A stretch of DNA of 64,000 nt, taken from positions 248,001-312,000 of the forward strand of contig NZ_FNIB01000004.1 in NCBI RefSeq assembly GCF_900103805.1. Direction: 5' to 3'. This document shows, piece by piece, positions 27,557 through 37,177 of the stretch (positions within the stretch are counted from its first letter, which is position 1; each line of letters starts with the position of its first letter). Below the pieces are notes generated by a model that was given only the letters and a program-made list of their open reading frames with translations, was not told the DNA's origin and searched no databases. The stretch comes from Cryobacterium flavum. GTDB lineage: Bacteria; Actinomycetota; Actinomycetes; Actinomycetales; Microbacteriaceae. Position numbers and translations under genes: made by a program.

Positions 27557-29158
27557 TTAGCCTAGGGCGTCGAACAGCGTGCTGATGTTCTGCTTGGGCT
27601 GGGTCAGGGTCAACGCCAGCACCGGACGCCCGTGCTCGGCGAGCACGCTCGCGTCGCCACTGGCCTGCGCCTGGATGAGTTCGCCGAAGGTGAACGGGCG
27701 CTCGGGAATGTCGAGATCCTCGGCCGGCGTGGCCAGAATTTGCAGGTAGACGGCCGTTGCCGGTCCGCCCTTGTGGAACTGCCCGGTGGAGTGCAGAAAG
27801 CGCGGTCCCCAACCGAAGGTGACCGGACGCTTCGACAGGGTGGCGAGCTTGGTGCGAATCTCGGCCAGTTCCGGCAGCGCGAGACGGTCGACGTAAGCCT
27901 GGACGGCGACGTAGCCGTCGGGGCCGAGCTCTTCGAGCAGGGCGTCTATCGCCGAGGCGAGGTCGCTTGCCGCTCCGATGACGTGCGGCGTGCCGCGCAC
28001 TTCGATGCCGTCCGCGATGAACGCGGCCGGCTCCGGTGCGGGGCGAGCGTTGAGCAGACCACGCGTGGCGATCTTCGCCGACTCCACGTCGGGCTGGTCG
28101 AACGGGTTGATCCCCAGCAGACGGCCGGCAACGACCGTGGCGTATTCCCAGACCAGAAATTGCGCGCCGAGGGTTCCGCTGACGCGAATCTCGTCGCCCG
28201 TTTCGCTAAACAGCTCGGTGCCGGCGTCAGCCACAACCCGCACGAGCTGCAGGTCGGGCAGCGCTTCGGTCAGTTCCGGAGCACCCAGCTCCAGCACCAC
28301 CGGCAGGATGCCGGTGCCGAGCTTGCCGGTGGATTCCGCGATCAGCTGTTCGACCCAATCAGCGAAGCCCACAATGTGCGTGCCGTCCGAGACGATCGCG
28401 AGCTTGTCGCGGCGCGGAATGGTGGCGGCGATCGCCGCCCCGAGCACGAGTCCCGGGTTCTCCGGCGAGTCAACGGCCAGAGCCAGCGCGACGGACTCGG
28501 CCTCGTCGAGAAGCGCACCGACGTCAACACCGGCCAGGCCCGATGGCACCAGGCCGAAGGCGGTCAGCGCGGAGTAACGTCCGCCGACGGTGGGGTCGGC
28601 GTTGAAGACGCGGTAGCCGGCTTCACGAGCGGATGCCTCGAGCGGCGACCCCGGATCGGTCACCACGATGATGCGTTCAGCCGGGTCGATGCCGATGGCG
28701 CGGAACGCACGCTCGAACACGCGGCGCTGGCTGTCGGTCTCGACGGTCGAACCACTCTTGGACGAGACGACCAGGGCCGTTTCGGCCAGGTTGTCGTTCA
28801 GCGCGGACAACACCTGACCGGGGTCAGTCGCGTCGAGCACGGTGAGGTTCACGCCGGCCGTGCGGGTGATGACCTCGGGCGCGAGCGACGAGCCCCCCAT
28901 GCCGGCGAGGGCAATCTGGGTGACGCCGCGAGCCTGCAGAGTTGCCCGCAGCTCCACGATCTCGGCCACGAGGGGGCGGGACACCGCGACGGACTCCGTC
29001 CAGCCGAGACGCAACGCGGCCTCAGCTTCGGCTTCCGGTCCCCAGAGGGCGGGGTCGAGTGCGGTGATGCCGGAGGCAACCAGGTCTGTGACCAGGGTGG
29101 GCACGGTGACGCGAACGGCGTCAGCTGCAGCGCCACTCACCGAGATGCGAAAGCTCAT
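27557..29158 (-). CDS. pgi: Glucose-6-phosphate isomerase
   Basis: 533 residues with two SIS domains; this is the divergent actinobacterial PGI that sits in transaldolase/transketolase clusters. Visible: A-G-M-G-G-S-S-L-A-P, S-S-K-S-G-S-T-V-E-T (phosphate binding) and G-G-R-Y-S-A-L-T-A-F-G. The ATG shares its A with the TAA stop of tal (TAATG at 29156-29160), so translation is coupled. Interconverts glucose 6-phosphate and fructose 6-phosphate, joining glycolysis to the pentose phosphate genes around it. Confidence 0.94.
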   Translation of the reverse strand: MSFRISVSGAAADAVRVTVPTLVTDLVASGITALDPALWGPEAEAEAALRLGWTESVAVSRPLVAEIVELRATLQARGVTQIALAGMGGSSLAPEVITRTAGVNLTVLDATDPGQVLSALNDNLAETALVVSSKSGSTVETDSQRRVFERAFRAIGIDPAERIIVVTDPGSPLEASAREAGYRVFNADPTVGGRYSALTAFGLVPSGLAGVDVGALLDEAESVALALAVDSPENPGLVLGAAIAATIPRRDKLAIVSDGTHIVGFADWVEQLIAESTGKLGTGILPVVLELGAPELTEALPDLQLVRVVADAGTELFSETGDEIRVSGTLGAQFLVWEYATVVAGRLLGINPFDQPDVESAKIATRGLLNARPAPEPAAFIADGIEVRGTPHVIGAASDLASAIDALLEELGPDGYVAVQAYVDRLALPELAEIRTKLATLSKRPVTFGWGPRFLHSTGQFHKGGPATAVYLQILATPAEDLDIPERPFTFGELIQAQASGDASVLAEHGRPVLALTLTQPKQNISTLFDALG

Positions 29159-30288
29159 TAGACTGCCGAGCTGGTCGGGACCGCGGCGGTGAGGGCGGTC
29201 TGCACGGTGTCCAGCAGTTCGTTCCAGGACACCTCGAACTTGGACAGGCCTTCTTCTTCGAGCAGACGGGTGACGTCGTCGTAGGAGACGCCCTGGGCCG
29301 CCAGCGCGTCGAGGACGGCGTTCGCGGCGGCGTAGGAGCCGGTGACCGAGTCGGCCGGGATGACGCCGTGGTCGGCGGCGGCCTGCATGGTCTTCTCCGG
29401 CATGGTGTTGACAACCTCGGGGGCGACCAGCTCGGTCACGTAGAGGGTGTCGGGCAGGCTGGCATCCTTGACGCCGGTCGACGCCCAGAGCGGGCGCTGC
29501 TTGGTGGCGCCGGCCTTGATCAGGCCCAGCGCACGCTCGCTGCAGAATGCCTGCTCGTAGACCTGGTAGGCGAGCTGGGCGTTGGCGACGCCGGCCTTGC
29601 TCTTCAGGGCGAGGGCTTCGGGGGTGCCGATCGCCTCCAGGCGGGCGTTGATCTCGGAGTCGACGCGCGACACGAAGAACGACGCAACCGAGTGAATCGT
29701 GGAGAGGTCGATGCCGGCCGCCTTGGCCTGCTCGAGTCCGGCCAGATAGGCGTTGATGACCTGGCGGTGACGCTCCAGGCTGAAGATCAGGGTGACGTTG
29801 ACGCTGATGCCGAGAGCGATGGTCGCCGTGATGGCTTCCAGTCCTTCAACCGTCGCGGGGATCTTGATCATCGCGTTGGGGCGGTTGACCTTCTTCCAAA
29901 GCTGTTGGGCTTCAGCAACCGTGCCGGTAGCGTCCCGGGCGAGGCTTGGCTCGACCTCGATCGAGACGCGGCCATCCTGGCCGTTGGTCGAGTCGTAGAC
30001 CGGGCGGAAGATGTCGCACGCGGCGGCAACGTCGTCCGTGGTGATGGCGAAGACCGCGTCGGTCACGTTCGTCCCGGCAGCGGCCAGGGTCGCAACCTGC
30101 TCCGTGTACGCCTCACCCTTGGCGAGGGCGCCGGCAAAGATAGTCGGGTTCGTGGTGACACCGACGACGTTGCTGTTCTTGATCAGGTCCTGCAGCCCGC
30201 CGGAGTTGATGCGCTCACGGGAGAGGTCGTCGAGCCAGATGCTGACGCCGGCGGCGGACAACTGGGCGAGGGGGGAGGGGTTAGTCAT
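29158..30288 (-). CDS. tal: Transaldolase
   Basis: 376 residues, actinobacterial class. Moves a dihydroxyacetone unit between sugar phosphates. [11 protein letters not shown] and G-V-T-T-N-P-T-I-F at the N-terminus; the Schiff-base Lys lies in A-M-I-K-I-P-A-T. The ATG at 30288 is chosen over TTG 30294 because AGGAGA lies at a proper distance. Coupled to pgi downstream and 75 bases after tkt. Confidence 0.97.
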   Translation of the reverse strand: MTNPSPLAQLSAAGVSIWLDDLSRERINSGGLQDLIKNSNVVGVTTNPTIFAGALAKGEAYTEQVATLAAAGTNVTDAVFAITTDDVAAACDIFRPVYDSTNGQDGRVSIEVEPSLARDATGTVAEAQQLWKKVNRPNAMIKIPATVEGLEAITATIALGISVNVTLIFSLERHRQVINAYLAGLEQAKAAGIDLSTIHSVASFFVSRVDSEINARLEAIGTPEALALKSKAGVANAQLAYQVYEQAFCSERALGLIKAGATKQRPLWASTGVKDASLPDTLYVTELVAPEVVNTMPEKTMQAAADHGVIPADSVTGSYAAANAVLDALAAQGVSYDDVTRLLEEEGLSKFEVSWNELLDTVQTALTAAVPTSSAV

Positions 30289-30362
30289 TGTCAAATTCTC
30301 CTAATACTGCTGCTTTTAGGCAGCGATGCTGTAGCGGTTTAGTGGAGACGTAAGGGGCAACA

Positions 30363-32456
30363 TCAGGCCGCGCTGATTGATTCCTTGGCGGCGGCGACGA
30401 CGGCTTCGGTAGTGATGCCGAATTCGCGGAACAGCGTCTGGTAGTCAGCGGATGCCCCAAAGTGCTCGATCGAGATGCTGCGACCGGCGTCGCCGACATA
30501 GCCACGCCAGGTCAGCGCGAGGCCGGCTTCGACCGACACGCGGGCGGTGATCGCGGCGGGCAGTACCGATTCGCGGTATTCGCTGCTCTGCTCTTCGAAC
30601 CATTCCAGGCACGGGGCGCTGACGACGCGGGCGTTGATGCCCTCGGCGGCGAGCTGGGCCCGGGCGTCCACCGCGAGCTGCACCTCGGACCCGGTACCGA
30701 TCAGGATCACGTCGGGGCTGCCGCCGGCCGCTTCGGCCAGCACGTACGCGCCCCGGGCGACGTTCTTCGCGGAGGCGAAGATTTCAGCGGATGCATCGCC
30801 CTCACCACGCTCGTAGACGGGAATGTTCTGGCGGGTCAGGGCGATGCCGGCCGGGCCGCCCCGGCGTTCCAGGATGGTCTTCCAGGCCCAGGCGGTCTCG
30901 TTGGCGTCGCCGGGGCGCACCACGTCGAGTCCCGGAATAGCACGCAGGGTCGCGAGCTGTTCGATCGGCTGGTGGGTGGGGCCGTCCTCGCCGAGCGCGA
31001 CGGAGTCGTGGGTCCAGACGAAGATCGACGGCGCCTTCATGAGAGCGGCCAGACGAACGGCCGGGCGCATATAGTCGCTGAAGATGAGGAACGTGCCGCC
31101 GAACGGGCGGGTGTTTCCGTGCAGCACGATGCCGTTGAGAATCGCGGCCATGGCGTGCTCGCGAATGCCGAAGTGCAGCACCCGACCGTAGGAGTTTCCG
31201 GTCCATTCACCGGTGGAGTGCTCGCTCGGAATGAACGAGGCTGCGCCGCCGATGGTGGTGTTGTTCGATTCGGCGAGGTCGGCCGAGCCGCCCCACAGCT
31301 CGGGGATGACGCCGCCGAGGGCGGTGAGCACCTTGCCCGACGCCGCGCGGGTGGAGACCGCGGTGCCACCGGGGAAGACCGGGAGGGCGTCGTCGACGCC
31401 ATCGGGCAGGTCGCCGGAGAGTACTCGGTCGAGCAGAACCTTGCGCTCCGGGTTGGCGGCGGCCCAGGCGTCGAACTGCACGGTCCACTCCGCGTGTGCA
31501 GCAATACCGCGCTCCAGGGCCAGGCGAGTGTGGGCGATGACCTCGGGGGCCACGTCGAAGGTCTTTTCCGGGTCGAAGCCGAGAACGGCCTTGACGCCGG
31601 CGAGTTCTTCGGCGCCGAGGGCTGAACCGTGGATCTTGCCGGTGTTCTGCTTCTTCGGGCTCGGCCAGCCGATGATGGTCTTGAGGATAATCAGGCTGGG
31701 CTTGCCCGTTTCGTTCTGGGCGGCTTCAATGGCCGCATTCAACTCGGCAACGTCTTCGACGTAGGAGCCGGTCTTCTTCCAGTCCACCGTCTGCACGTGC
31801 CAGTCGTAGGCGGCGTAACGAGCGGCGACATCCTCGGTGAAAGCGATGTTCGTGTCGTCCTCGATCGAGATCTGGTTGCTGTCGTAGATGGCAATCAGGT
31901 TGCCGAGCTGCTGGTGGCCGGCGAGAGAGGATGCCTCGCTCGTGATGCCTTCCTGCAGGTCGCCATCACCGGCGATGACGTAGACGAAGTGGTCGAACGG
32001 GCTGGCGCCGGTGGCGGCATCCGGGTCGAACAGACCGCGTTCGAATCGCGACGCGTAGGCGAAACCGACAGCGGATGCCAGCCCCTGGCCGAGCGGGCCG
32101 GTCGTGATCTCGACACCGTCGGTGTGGCCGTATTCCGGGTGGCCGGGGGTTTTCGAACCCCAGGTGCGCAGGGCTTTGAGGTCCTCCAACTCGAGGCCGT
32201 AGCCGCCGAGGTATAACTGCACGTACTGCGTCAGCGAGCTGTGGCCGACCGAGAGAATGAACCGGTCACGACCGATCCACTCGTTGTCGGCCGGGTCGCG
32301 GCGCATGATCTTCTGAAACAAAAGGTAGGCAGCGGGAGCGAGACTCATCGCGGTGCCCGGATGCCCATTCCCAACCTTCTCCACGGCGTCGGCCGCCAGA
32401 ATGCGTGCGGTGTTAACCGCCTGATCGTCAACGGAATCCCATTGGAAAGCTGCCAC
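30363..32456 (-). CDS. tkt: Transketolase
   Basis: 697 residues, thiamine-diphosphate enzyme of the pentose phosphate pathway. G-N-G-H-P-G-T-A near residue 28, the ThDP motif G-D-G-D-L-Q-E-G ... N-L-I-A-I-Y-D-S-N, and the C-terminal E-D-G-P-T-H-Q-P signature. The GTG at 32456 (V-A-A-F-Q-W-D-S) matches the family N-terminus; a longer frame to 32858 would add 134 unrelated residues. First gene of the tkt-tal-pgi(-zwf-opcA-pgl) series. Confidence 0.97.
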   Translation of the reverse strand: MAAFQWDSVDDQAVNTARILAADAVEKVGNGHPGTAMSLAPAAYLLFQKIMRRDPADNEWIGRDRFILSVGHSSLTQYVQLYLGGYGLELEDLKALRTWGSKTPGHPEYGHTDGVEITTGPLGQGLASAVGFAYASRFERGLFDPDAATGASPFDHFVYVIAGDGDLQEGITSEASSLAGHQQLGNLIAIYDSNQISIEDDTNIAFTEDVAARYAAYDWHVQTVDWKKTGSYVEDVAELNAAIEAAQNETGKPSLIILKTIIGWPSPKKQNTGKIHGSALGAEELAGVKAVLGFDPEKTFDVAPEVIAHTRLALERGIAAHAEWTVQFDAWAAANPERKVLLDRVLSGDLPDGVDDALPVFPGGTAVSTRAASGKVLTALGGVIPELWGGSADLAESNNTTIGGAASFIPSEHSTGEWTGNSYGRVLHFGIREHAMAAILNGIVLHGNTRPFGGTFLIFSDYMRPAVRLAALMKAPSIFVWTHDSVALGEDGPTHQPIEQLATLRAIPGLDVVRPGDANETAWAWKTILERRGGPAGIALTRQNIPVYERGEGDASAEIFASAKNVARGAYVLAEAAGGSPDVILIGTGSEVQLAVDARAQLAAEGINARVVSAPCLEWFEEQSSEYRESVLPAAITARVSVEAGLALTWRGYVGDAGRSISIEHFGASADYQTLFREFGITTEAVVAAAKESISAA

Positions 32457-32796
32457 GTCACGTAACCCTTCATTGAAGCGAAGGCGGGTTGAGCTCAACC
32501 CATCCTTTGATAGTTGTGCAAGTGTCGGCAGTCGTGTCACCGGCCGGTCGCGCCATCTGAAGCGGACTGCAGGCGAAACATCACCCCCAGCGAGTTGGCC
32601 TACTGGTGCAGCCATCTCCCACCCGGGGGCTCGCCGAACTACTGATTCACTGTGGGGAGCACTACAAGTATACGGACGAATGTCAGGGGACGCTCGAAAT
32701 GACGTGACATGACGACACATTCCGGATTGGTCCTCGGTGGAGCGTTGCTCAGGGCGTGTCCTAGAATAAGAAGACTTGCCTAGCGTTAGAGGATTA
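32457..32796. other. Divergent tkt / ctaB intergenic region
   Basis: 340 bases without a gene. It contains the 16-base palindrome GGGTTGAGCTCAACCC at 32486-32501 (30 bases upstream of tkt), a minus-strand TATACT at 32667-32672 as a candidate tkt -10 (implying a leader of about 200 bases), and TAGAAT at 32762-32767 as a candidate ctaB -10. No conserved riboswitch was recognised. Confidence 0.5.
32486..32501. repeat. 16-base perfect palindrome upstream of tkt
   Basis: GGGTTGAGCTCAACCC, self-complementary over its full length; candidate operator. The core TTGAGCTCAACC recurs at 63549-63560, upstream of the TrmH-type methyltransferase. Confidence 0.6.
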
Positions 32797-33717
32797 ATGG
32801 ACGTCGCCCTGAAGACCCCGGTCCGGAGCGGACCGCGCACACTGAACCGCACCCTCAAGGCCTACATCTCTCTCACCAAACCGCGAGTGGTCGAGTTGCT
32901 TCTGGTGGTGACGGCGCCCACGATGCTGCTCGCCGAGCGCGGTATCCCCAGTCTCTGGCTGATTCTCGCGACGCTCGTCGGTGGGTCGCTCAGCGCTGGG
33001 TCCGCTGGTGCCTTCAACTGTTACCTCGATCGCGATATCGACCGTCTCATGAAGCGCACCAAGAATCGCCCCCTGGTCACTGGAGAACTCAGCGACCGCG
33101 AGGCGTTGATCTTTGCGTGGGCGTTGGGCGCGGCATCCATTTTGTGGCTGGGTCTGCTGACCAACTGGCTGGCCGCTTCGCTGTCGTTCGGCGCGATTCT
33201 GCTCTATGTCGTGTTCTACACGATCATTCTCAAGCGTCGTACCCCGCAGAACATCGTCTGGGGCGGTGTGGCCGGTTGTATGCCCGTGCTCATCGGCTGG
33301 GCGGCGGTGACCGGCGAACTGTCCTGGCCCCCGGTCATTCTGTTCATGATCATCTTCCTGTGGACACCGCCGCACTACTGGCCGCTATCTATGAAATACC
33401 GAGCCGACTACCAGGCCGCTGGCGTTCCGATGCTCTCCGTCGTGCGTGGTCGGGCTCAGGTGGGCCTGCAGGTCATCCTGTACGCGTGGGCCACGGTCGC
33501 CTGCTCGCTTCTGCTGATTCCGATCGGCGACATGGGCCTGCTCTACAGCTTTACGGCCCTGGTCACGGGTGGCTGGTTCATCTACGAGACGCATCGCCTG
33601 TACAGCCTCGCGATTCGGCACGAGCATGTGTCACCGATGCGTGTCTTCCACGGATCCATCGCCTACCTGACGCTGCTGTTCGTGGCCGTCGGAGTGGATC
33701 CGCTGCTTCCGTTCTAG
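32797..33717 (+). CDS. ctaB: Heme O synthase (protoheme IX farnesyltransferase)
   Basis: 306 residues, UbiA-type prenyltransferase with eight to nine membrane helices. Family motifs: K-P-R-V-V-E-L-L, and [15 protein letters not shown] binding farnesyl diphosphate with Mg. It farnesylates heme B to heme O for cytochrome oxidase. The ATG at 32797 follows AGAGGA; the frame upstream to 32776 is unlikely. Divergent from tkt and convergent, 6 bases apart, with the unknown gene that follows. ctaA is encoded 0.8 kb away on the other strand. Confidence 0.96.
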   Translation: MDVALKTPVRSGPRTLNRTLKAYISLTKPRVVELLLVVTAPTMLLAERGIPSLWLILATLVGGSLSAGSAGAFNCYLDRDIDRLMKRTKNRPLVTGELSDREALIFAWALGAASILWLGLLTNWLAASLSFGAILLYVVFYTIILKRRTPQNIVWGGVAGCMPVLIGWAAVTGELSWPPVILFMIIFLWTPPHYWPLSMKYRADYQAAGVPMLSVVRGRAQVGLQVILYAWATVACSLLLIPIGDMGLLYSFTALVTGGWFIYETHRLYSLAIRHEHVSPMRVFHGSIAYLTLLFVAVGVDPLLPF

Positions 33718-33723
33718 GTGGCG

Positions 33724-34311
33724 CTAGACCCTGCGGGTGAGTCGGGTATCGATCTTGCCGACGTCGGCCGAATGGATCACAACCGTGACCACCCGTCCGG
33801 TGAGGGCCATCGCCGTTGCCGTGAAGTCGAAAGCCGTCACGGTGATAGCTGCCAGCGCCGTGTCGTCGATGACCAGGTTCGACCGGTGTGCCAGCGCGAG
33901 TTCAATCTCCGACTGCTGATGCGTGTGCCGTTCGGCCCACAACTGCGACCCGAATTCGTACGGGTTCTTGGCGTAGTTCATCACAATGTACTGCAGGTGC
34001 TGGTTGAGTGCGTCTCGGATGGGGTCGCCGCCGCGATTGGTGGAGCCCGGCACATCGGTGAAGACGAAGCCGCGCAGTTCGGCGATGCCAACCGGACCGG
34101 CCGGGGAATCCTCGAACCAGAAATTGCCAGAGGGGTCAGCGAGCCAGTAGTGTGCCTGCGCTTCGAGGGTGCGGCCGTGGTTGCCGTACCAGCTCCAGCC
34201 GCGTTCCTGCAGGCGCGGCTGACGCACAAAACCGAATACCGGAGGGCCGTACAGGGCAAGGTGCGCCGCGTCGTCTGGCGGCTTCGATTTGGCTCCCGGT
34301 GCGACATGCAT
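33724..34311 (-). CDS. Unrecognised protein between ctaB and ctaA
   Basis: 195 residues; I do not recognise the family. It is rich in aromatic residues (G-W-S-W-Y-G-N-H-G, H-Y-W-L-A-D, N-F-W-F-E-D) and His (E-R-H-T-H-Q-Q), lacks a signal peptide and any clear membrane helix, and is predicted to be mostly beta structure in its first half. The ATG at 34311 is supported by a TACTCT -10 exactly 6 bases upstream (leaderless), preferred to GTG 34326. It lies downstream of ctaA on the same strand, separated by 217 bases with a repeated motif. A role in heme or oxidase biogenesis is only suggested by position. Confidence 0.65.
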   Translation of the reverse strand: MHVAPGAKSKPPDDAAHLALYGPPVFGFVRQPRLQERGWSWYGNHGRTLEAQAHYWLADPSGNFWFEDSPAGPVGIAELRGFVFTDVPGSTNRGGDPIRDALNQHLQYIVMNYAKNPYEFGSQLWAERHTHQQSEIELALAHRSNLVIDDTALAAITVTAFDFTATAMALTGRVVTVVIHSADVGKIDTRLTRRV

Positions 34312-34317
34312 GTCTGG

Positions 34318-34323
34318 AGAGTA
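34318..34323 (-). promoter_or_regulatory. -10 hexamer for leaderless gene at 34311
   Basis: TACTCT on the minus strand ends 6 bases before the ATG at 34311; the same hexamer and spacing precede glgC. Confidence 0.4.
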
Positions 34324-34396
34324 CACCGGCGGCCCTCGTCCGGGGAGTGCCGCGCGGCAATTGCTAATTGGAGGTCTAGGCCCTACGAGTTGCCAC

Positions 34397-34504
34397 CTTC
34401 GGCCCCATCAGCCGCGCGAGACGACACGCTCGCCCCCATCAAAGCAGTTGAAGGGGCCGAAGCTGTCTTCTCACCCCTGCAGAGTCATATTCATGGGGCT
34501 GAAG
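34397..34504. repeat. Three-copy CTTCGGCCCC motif downstream of ctaA
   Basis: CTTCGGCCCC on the plus strand (34397-34406) and its complement at 34453-34462, with a variant complement GGGGCTGAAG at 34495-34504. Flanks are also related (CAACTT or CACCTT before, CATCA or CATGA after). The first two copies can form a 10-pair stem with a 46-base loop. Confidence 0.6.
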
Positions 34505-34528
34505 TTGTCGTTTCGGGGTCATGATCTG

Positions 34529-35467
34529 TTAGCTACGAACCTGCTCGTGTGCCGTTTCCGGAACCTCGGCCGTGACTTCTCTGGGAGCCTTGAGGTTCAG
34601 CACAACCAGGGTCATGGCGGCCGCGAGCACGCAGGCCAGAACCATGTGCAGGCCGACCAACAGCGGCGGTAGTCCCAGGTTGGCCTGCAGGAGCCCGACC
34701 ACAATCTGCACGAGCTCGATCATCAGGAGCGTGACGACGAATGAGCGCACCGGCAGCTTGCCGCGAACGGACGCCACGAGCAGCACGACCGTCAAAACCA
34801 GCGTCGCGTAGCCCGGCCAGGCGTGCAGGTGTTCGAGCAACTCGGCGTTGAAGCCGGTACGTCCGGCGTCCGCATCGCCGGAATGCGGTCCGGAGGCTGT
34901 GGTCAGTACCCCCATCAGCACGGTGAGTGCGACGACGAAACTCGTAGCGTGGGCGAGCCTGGCAAAACCAGCGGGAACAACACGGGCACGCGGCCCCGGA
35001 GCAAGGTAGACCCGGTGCACGAGAACGGTGGCAATACACACCATGATCAGCGACACCGTGAAGTGGAAACCGACGATGAACGGGTTCAGCCCGGTCAGCA
35101 CGGTGACCCCGCCGACGAGTGCCTGGGCGAGAACGCCGGCGGCGAGAATCACTGCGAGAGCGAACAGATCCTTGCGCTGGGTGCGCAAGCGCCAGAGCAG
35201 AATAACGGCCGCGATGGCGATAATGCCGATCAGACCGGTCATCAAACGGTTAGCGAACTCGATGACCCCGTGTATCCCCATTTCCTCTGTCGGCACGATC
35301 GAGCGGGCTACGCAGGTCGGCCAGGTGGGGCAGCCGAGCCCGGAGCCGGTGAGACGAACGGCCCCGCCGGTTCCCACAATCAAAATCTCCGTCACGAGCG
35401 ACAGCCAGGCGACCACCCGAATCCGTCCGTCGATAACACTGGGTAGCCGTAGGTACTTCGGATTCAC
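34529..35467 (-). CDS. ctaA: Heme A synthase
   Basis: 312 residues, polytopic membrane protein (about eight helices) that oxidises the heme O methyl group to give heme A for aa3-type oxidase. G-G-A-V-R-L-T-G-S-G-L-G-C-P-T-W-P-T-C contains the conserved loop with the Cys pair, E-F-A-N-R-L-M-T carries the first catalytic Glu/His region, and H-x-H-type helices follow (V-G-F-H-F-T, H-L-H-A-W). The GTG at 35467 is chosen because the preceding 40 residues of open frame are unlike the family. Divergent from sufB. Confidence 0.94.
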   Translation of the reverse strand: MNPKYLRLPSVIDGRIRVVAWLSLVTEILIVGTGGAVRLTGSGLGCPTWPTCVARSIVPTEEMGIHGVIEFANRLMTGLIGIIAIAAVILLWRLRTQRKDLFALAVILAAGVLAQALVGGVTVLTGLNPFIVGFHFTVSLIMVCIATVLVHRVYLAPGPRARVVPAGFARLAHATSFVVALTVLMGVLTTASGPHSGDADAGRTGFNAELLEHLHAWPGYATLVLTVVLLVASVRGKLPVRSFVVTLLMIELVQIVVGLLQANLGLPPLLVGLHMVLACVLAAAMTLVVLNLKAPREVTAEVPETAHEQVRS

Positions 35468-35758
35468 CGGTTCTGCTCTCTCTGTCAAACTTATGAACGC
35501 GCACCCTCTGATCGTGCCCTGTACAAATGTGAATCGACCGCAAGAACTCGTATGTTGCTGATCAACCTGTAGAATTGGGAACTCCATGGAGATCCATCTT
35601 TAGTTCCATGAATATTCTAGGTACGCAACGTAGCTGTCCACACAACCCGTTCCTCGTGGTCTCCACTGAATTCAGCTCCATCGAGTTGATCAGTACGGCG
35701 GCCGTGCGGGAATGACCGGACTAATATCCGGGTTGTGATGGGTAGAGAAGAGGTAATA

Positions 35759-37177
35759 ATGTCGGATGTCCTGCTAGACCGTCCCGACCTTGAGGGGATT
35801 GGCACCTACGAATTCGGGTGGGCCGATTCAGACAAGGCCGGAGCATCCGCTCGCCGTGGTATTTCCCCCGAGGTTGTCACTGACATCTCGAACCTGAAAT
35901 CCGAGCCGGACTGGATGCTGCAGCGACGGCTCAAGGCTCTGCAGCTGTTCGAACGCAAGCCCATGCCCACCTGGGGCGCCGATCTTTCCGAGATCGATTT
36001 CGACAACATCAAGTACTTCGTGCGCTCAACGGAGAAGCAGGCCCAGACCTGGGAAGACCTGCCCGACGACATCAAGAACACCTACGAGAAGCTCGGAATT
36101 CCAGAAGCTGAGCGTCAGCGCCTCGTCTCCGGCGTTGCAGCCCAGTACGAGTCTGAAGTGGTCTACCACCAGATCAACGAGGAGCTCGAAGCCCAGGGCG
36201 TCATCTTCATGGACACCGACACGGCGCTCAAGGAGCACCCGGAGTTCTTCGAAGAGTATTTCGGCACCATCATCCCCTCCGGCGACAACAAGTTCGCCGC
36301 GCTCAACACGGCCGTCTGGTCAGGGGGATCGTTCGTCTACGTGCCTCCCGGCGTGCACGTCGAGATTCCGCTGCAGGCCTACTTCCGCATCAACACGGAG
36401 AACATGGGTCAGTTCGAGCGCACGCTCATCATTGCCGACGAGGGCAGTTACGTGCACTACATCGAGGGCTGCACCGCCCCGATCTACAAGTCTGACTCGC
36501 TGCACTCCGCCGTGGTCGAGATCGTCGTGAAGAAGAACGCTCGCGTTCGCTACACGACCATCCAGAACTGGTCGAACAACGTCTACAACCTCGTCACCAA
36601 GCGGGCCACGGCCGGCGAAGGCGCCACGATGGAATGGATCGACGGCAACATCGGTTCCAAGGTCACCATGAAGTACCCGTCCATCTACCTGATGGGCGAG
36701 CACGCCAAGGGCGAGACGCTCTCGGTGGCCTTCGCCGGTCCCGGCCAGCACCAGGATGCCGGCGCGAAGATGATCCACATGGCTCCGTACACGCAGTCGT
36801 CGATCGTCTCCAAGTCCATCGCCCGTGGCGGCGGGCGCAGCGGGTACCGCGGTGAGGTTCGAGTGGATGCCTCCGCGCACCACTCCGCCAACACCGTGCG
36901 CTGCGACGCTCTCTTGGTCGACACCCAGTCGCGTTCCGACACCTACCCGTCCATCGACATCCGTGTAGATGACGTGCAGCTCGGCCACGAGGCCACCGTC
37001 TCCCGCGTCAGCGAAGAGCAGCTGTTCTACCTGATGAGCCGTGGTATGCCCGAAGACGAGGCCATGGCCATGATCGTTCGCGGATTTATCGAACCGATCG
37101 CCCGGGAGCTCCCGATGGAGTACGCCCTCGAACTCAACAAGCTCATTGAAATGGGCATGGAAGGATCCGTCGGCTAA
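35759..37177 (+). CDS. sufB: Fe-S cluster assembly protein SufB
   Basis: 472 residues, scaffold subunit of the SufBCD complex that builds Fe-S clusters and hands them to apoproteins. The SufBD beta-helix core is clear, with [21 protein letters not shown] and the C-terminal [17 protein letters not shown] lies 5-12 bases before the ATG at 35759. There is no sufR regulator gene upstream, unlike many actinobacteria; the short palindrome CCGGA-N6-TCCGG (35716-35731) near a TAATAT could be an operator. sufD starts on the base after its stop. Confidence 0.97.
   Translation: MSDVLLDRPDLEGIGTYEFGWADSDKAGASARRGISPEVVTDISNLKSEPDWMLQRRLKALQLFERKPMPTWGADLSEIDFDNIKYFVRSTEKQAQTWEDLPDDIKNTYEKLGIPEAERQRLVSGVAAQYESEVVYHQINEELEAQGVIFMDTDTALKEHPEFFEEYFGTIIPSGDNKFAALNTAVWSGGSFVYVPPGVHVEIPLQAYFRINTENMGQFERTLIIADEGSYVHYIEGCTAPIYKSDSLHSAVVEIVVKKNARVRYTTIQNWSNNVYNLVTKRATAGEGATMEWIDGNIGSKVTMKYPSIYLMGEHAKGETLSVAFAGPGQHQDAGAKMIHMAPYTQSSIVSKSIARGGGRSGYRGEVRVDASAHHSANTVRCDALLVDTQSRSDTYPSIDIRVDDVQLGHEATVSRVSEEQLFYLMSRGMPEDEAMAMIVRGFIEPIARELPMEYALELNKLIEMGMEGSVG

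Noticed and set aside
27632-29161. 509-codon open frame on the plus strand opposite pgi, and similar ones opposite zwf, tal and tkt
   Set aside because: Codon-mirroring artefacts; the minus-strand genes have clear families, ribosome binding sites and start/stop overlaps.
32457-32858. 134-residue N-terminal extension of transketolase
   Set aside because: Sequence is low-complexity and overlaps ctaB; the family begins at the GTG at 32456.
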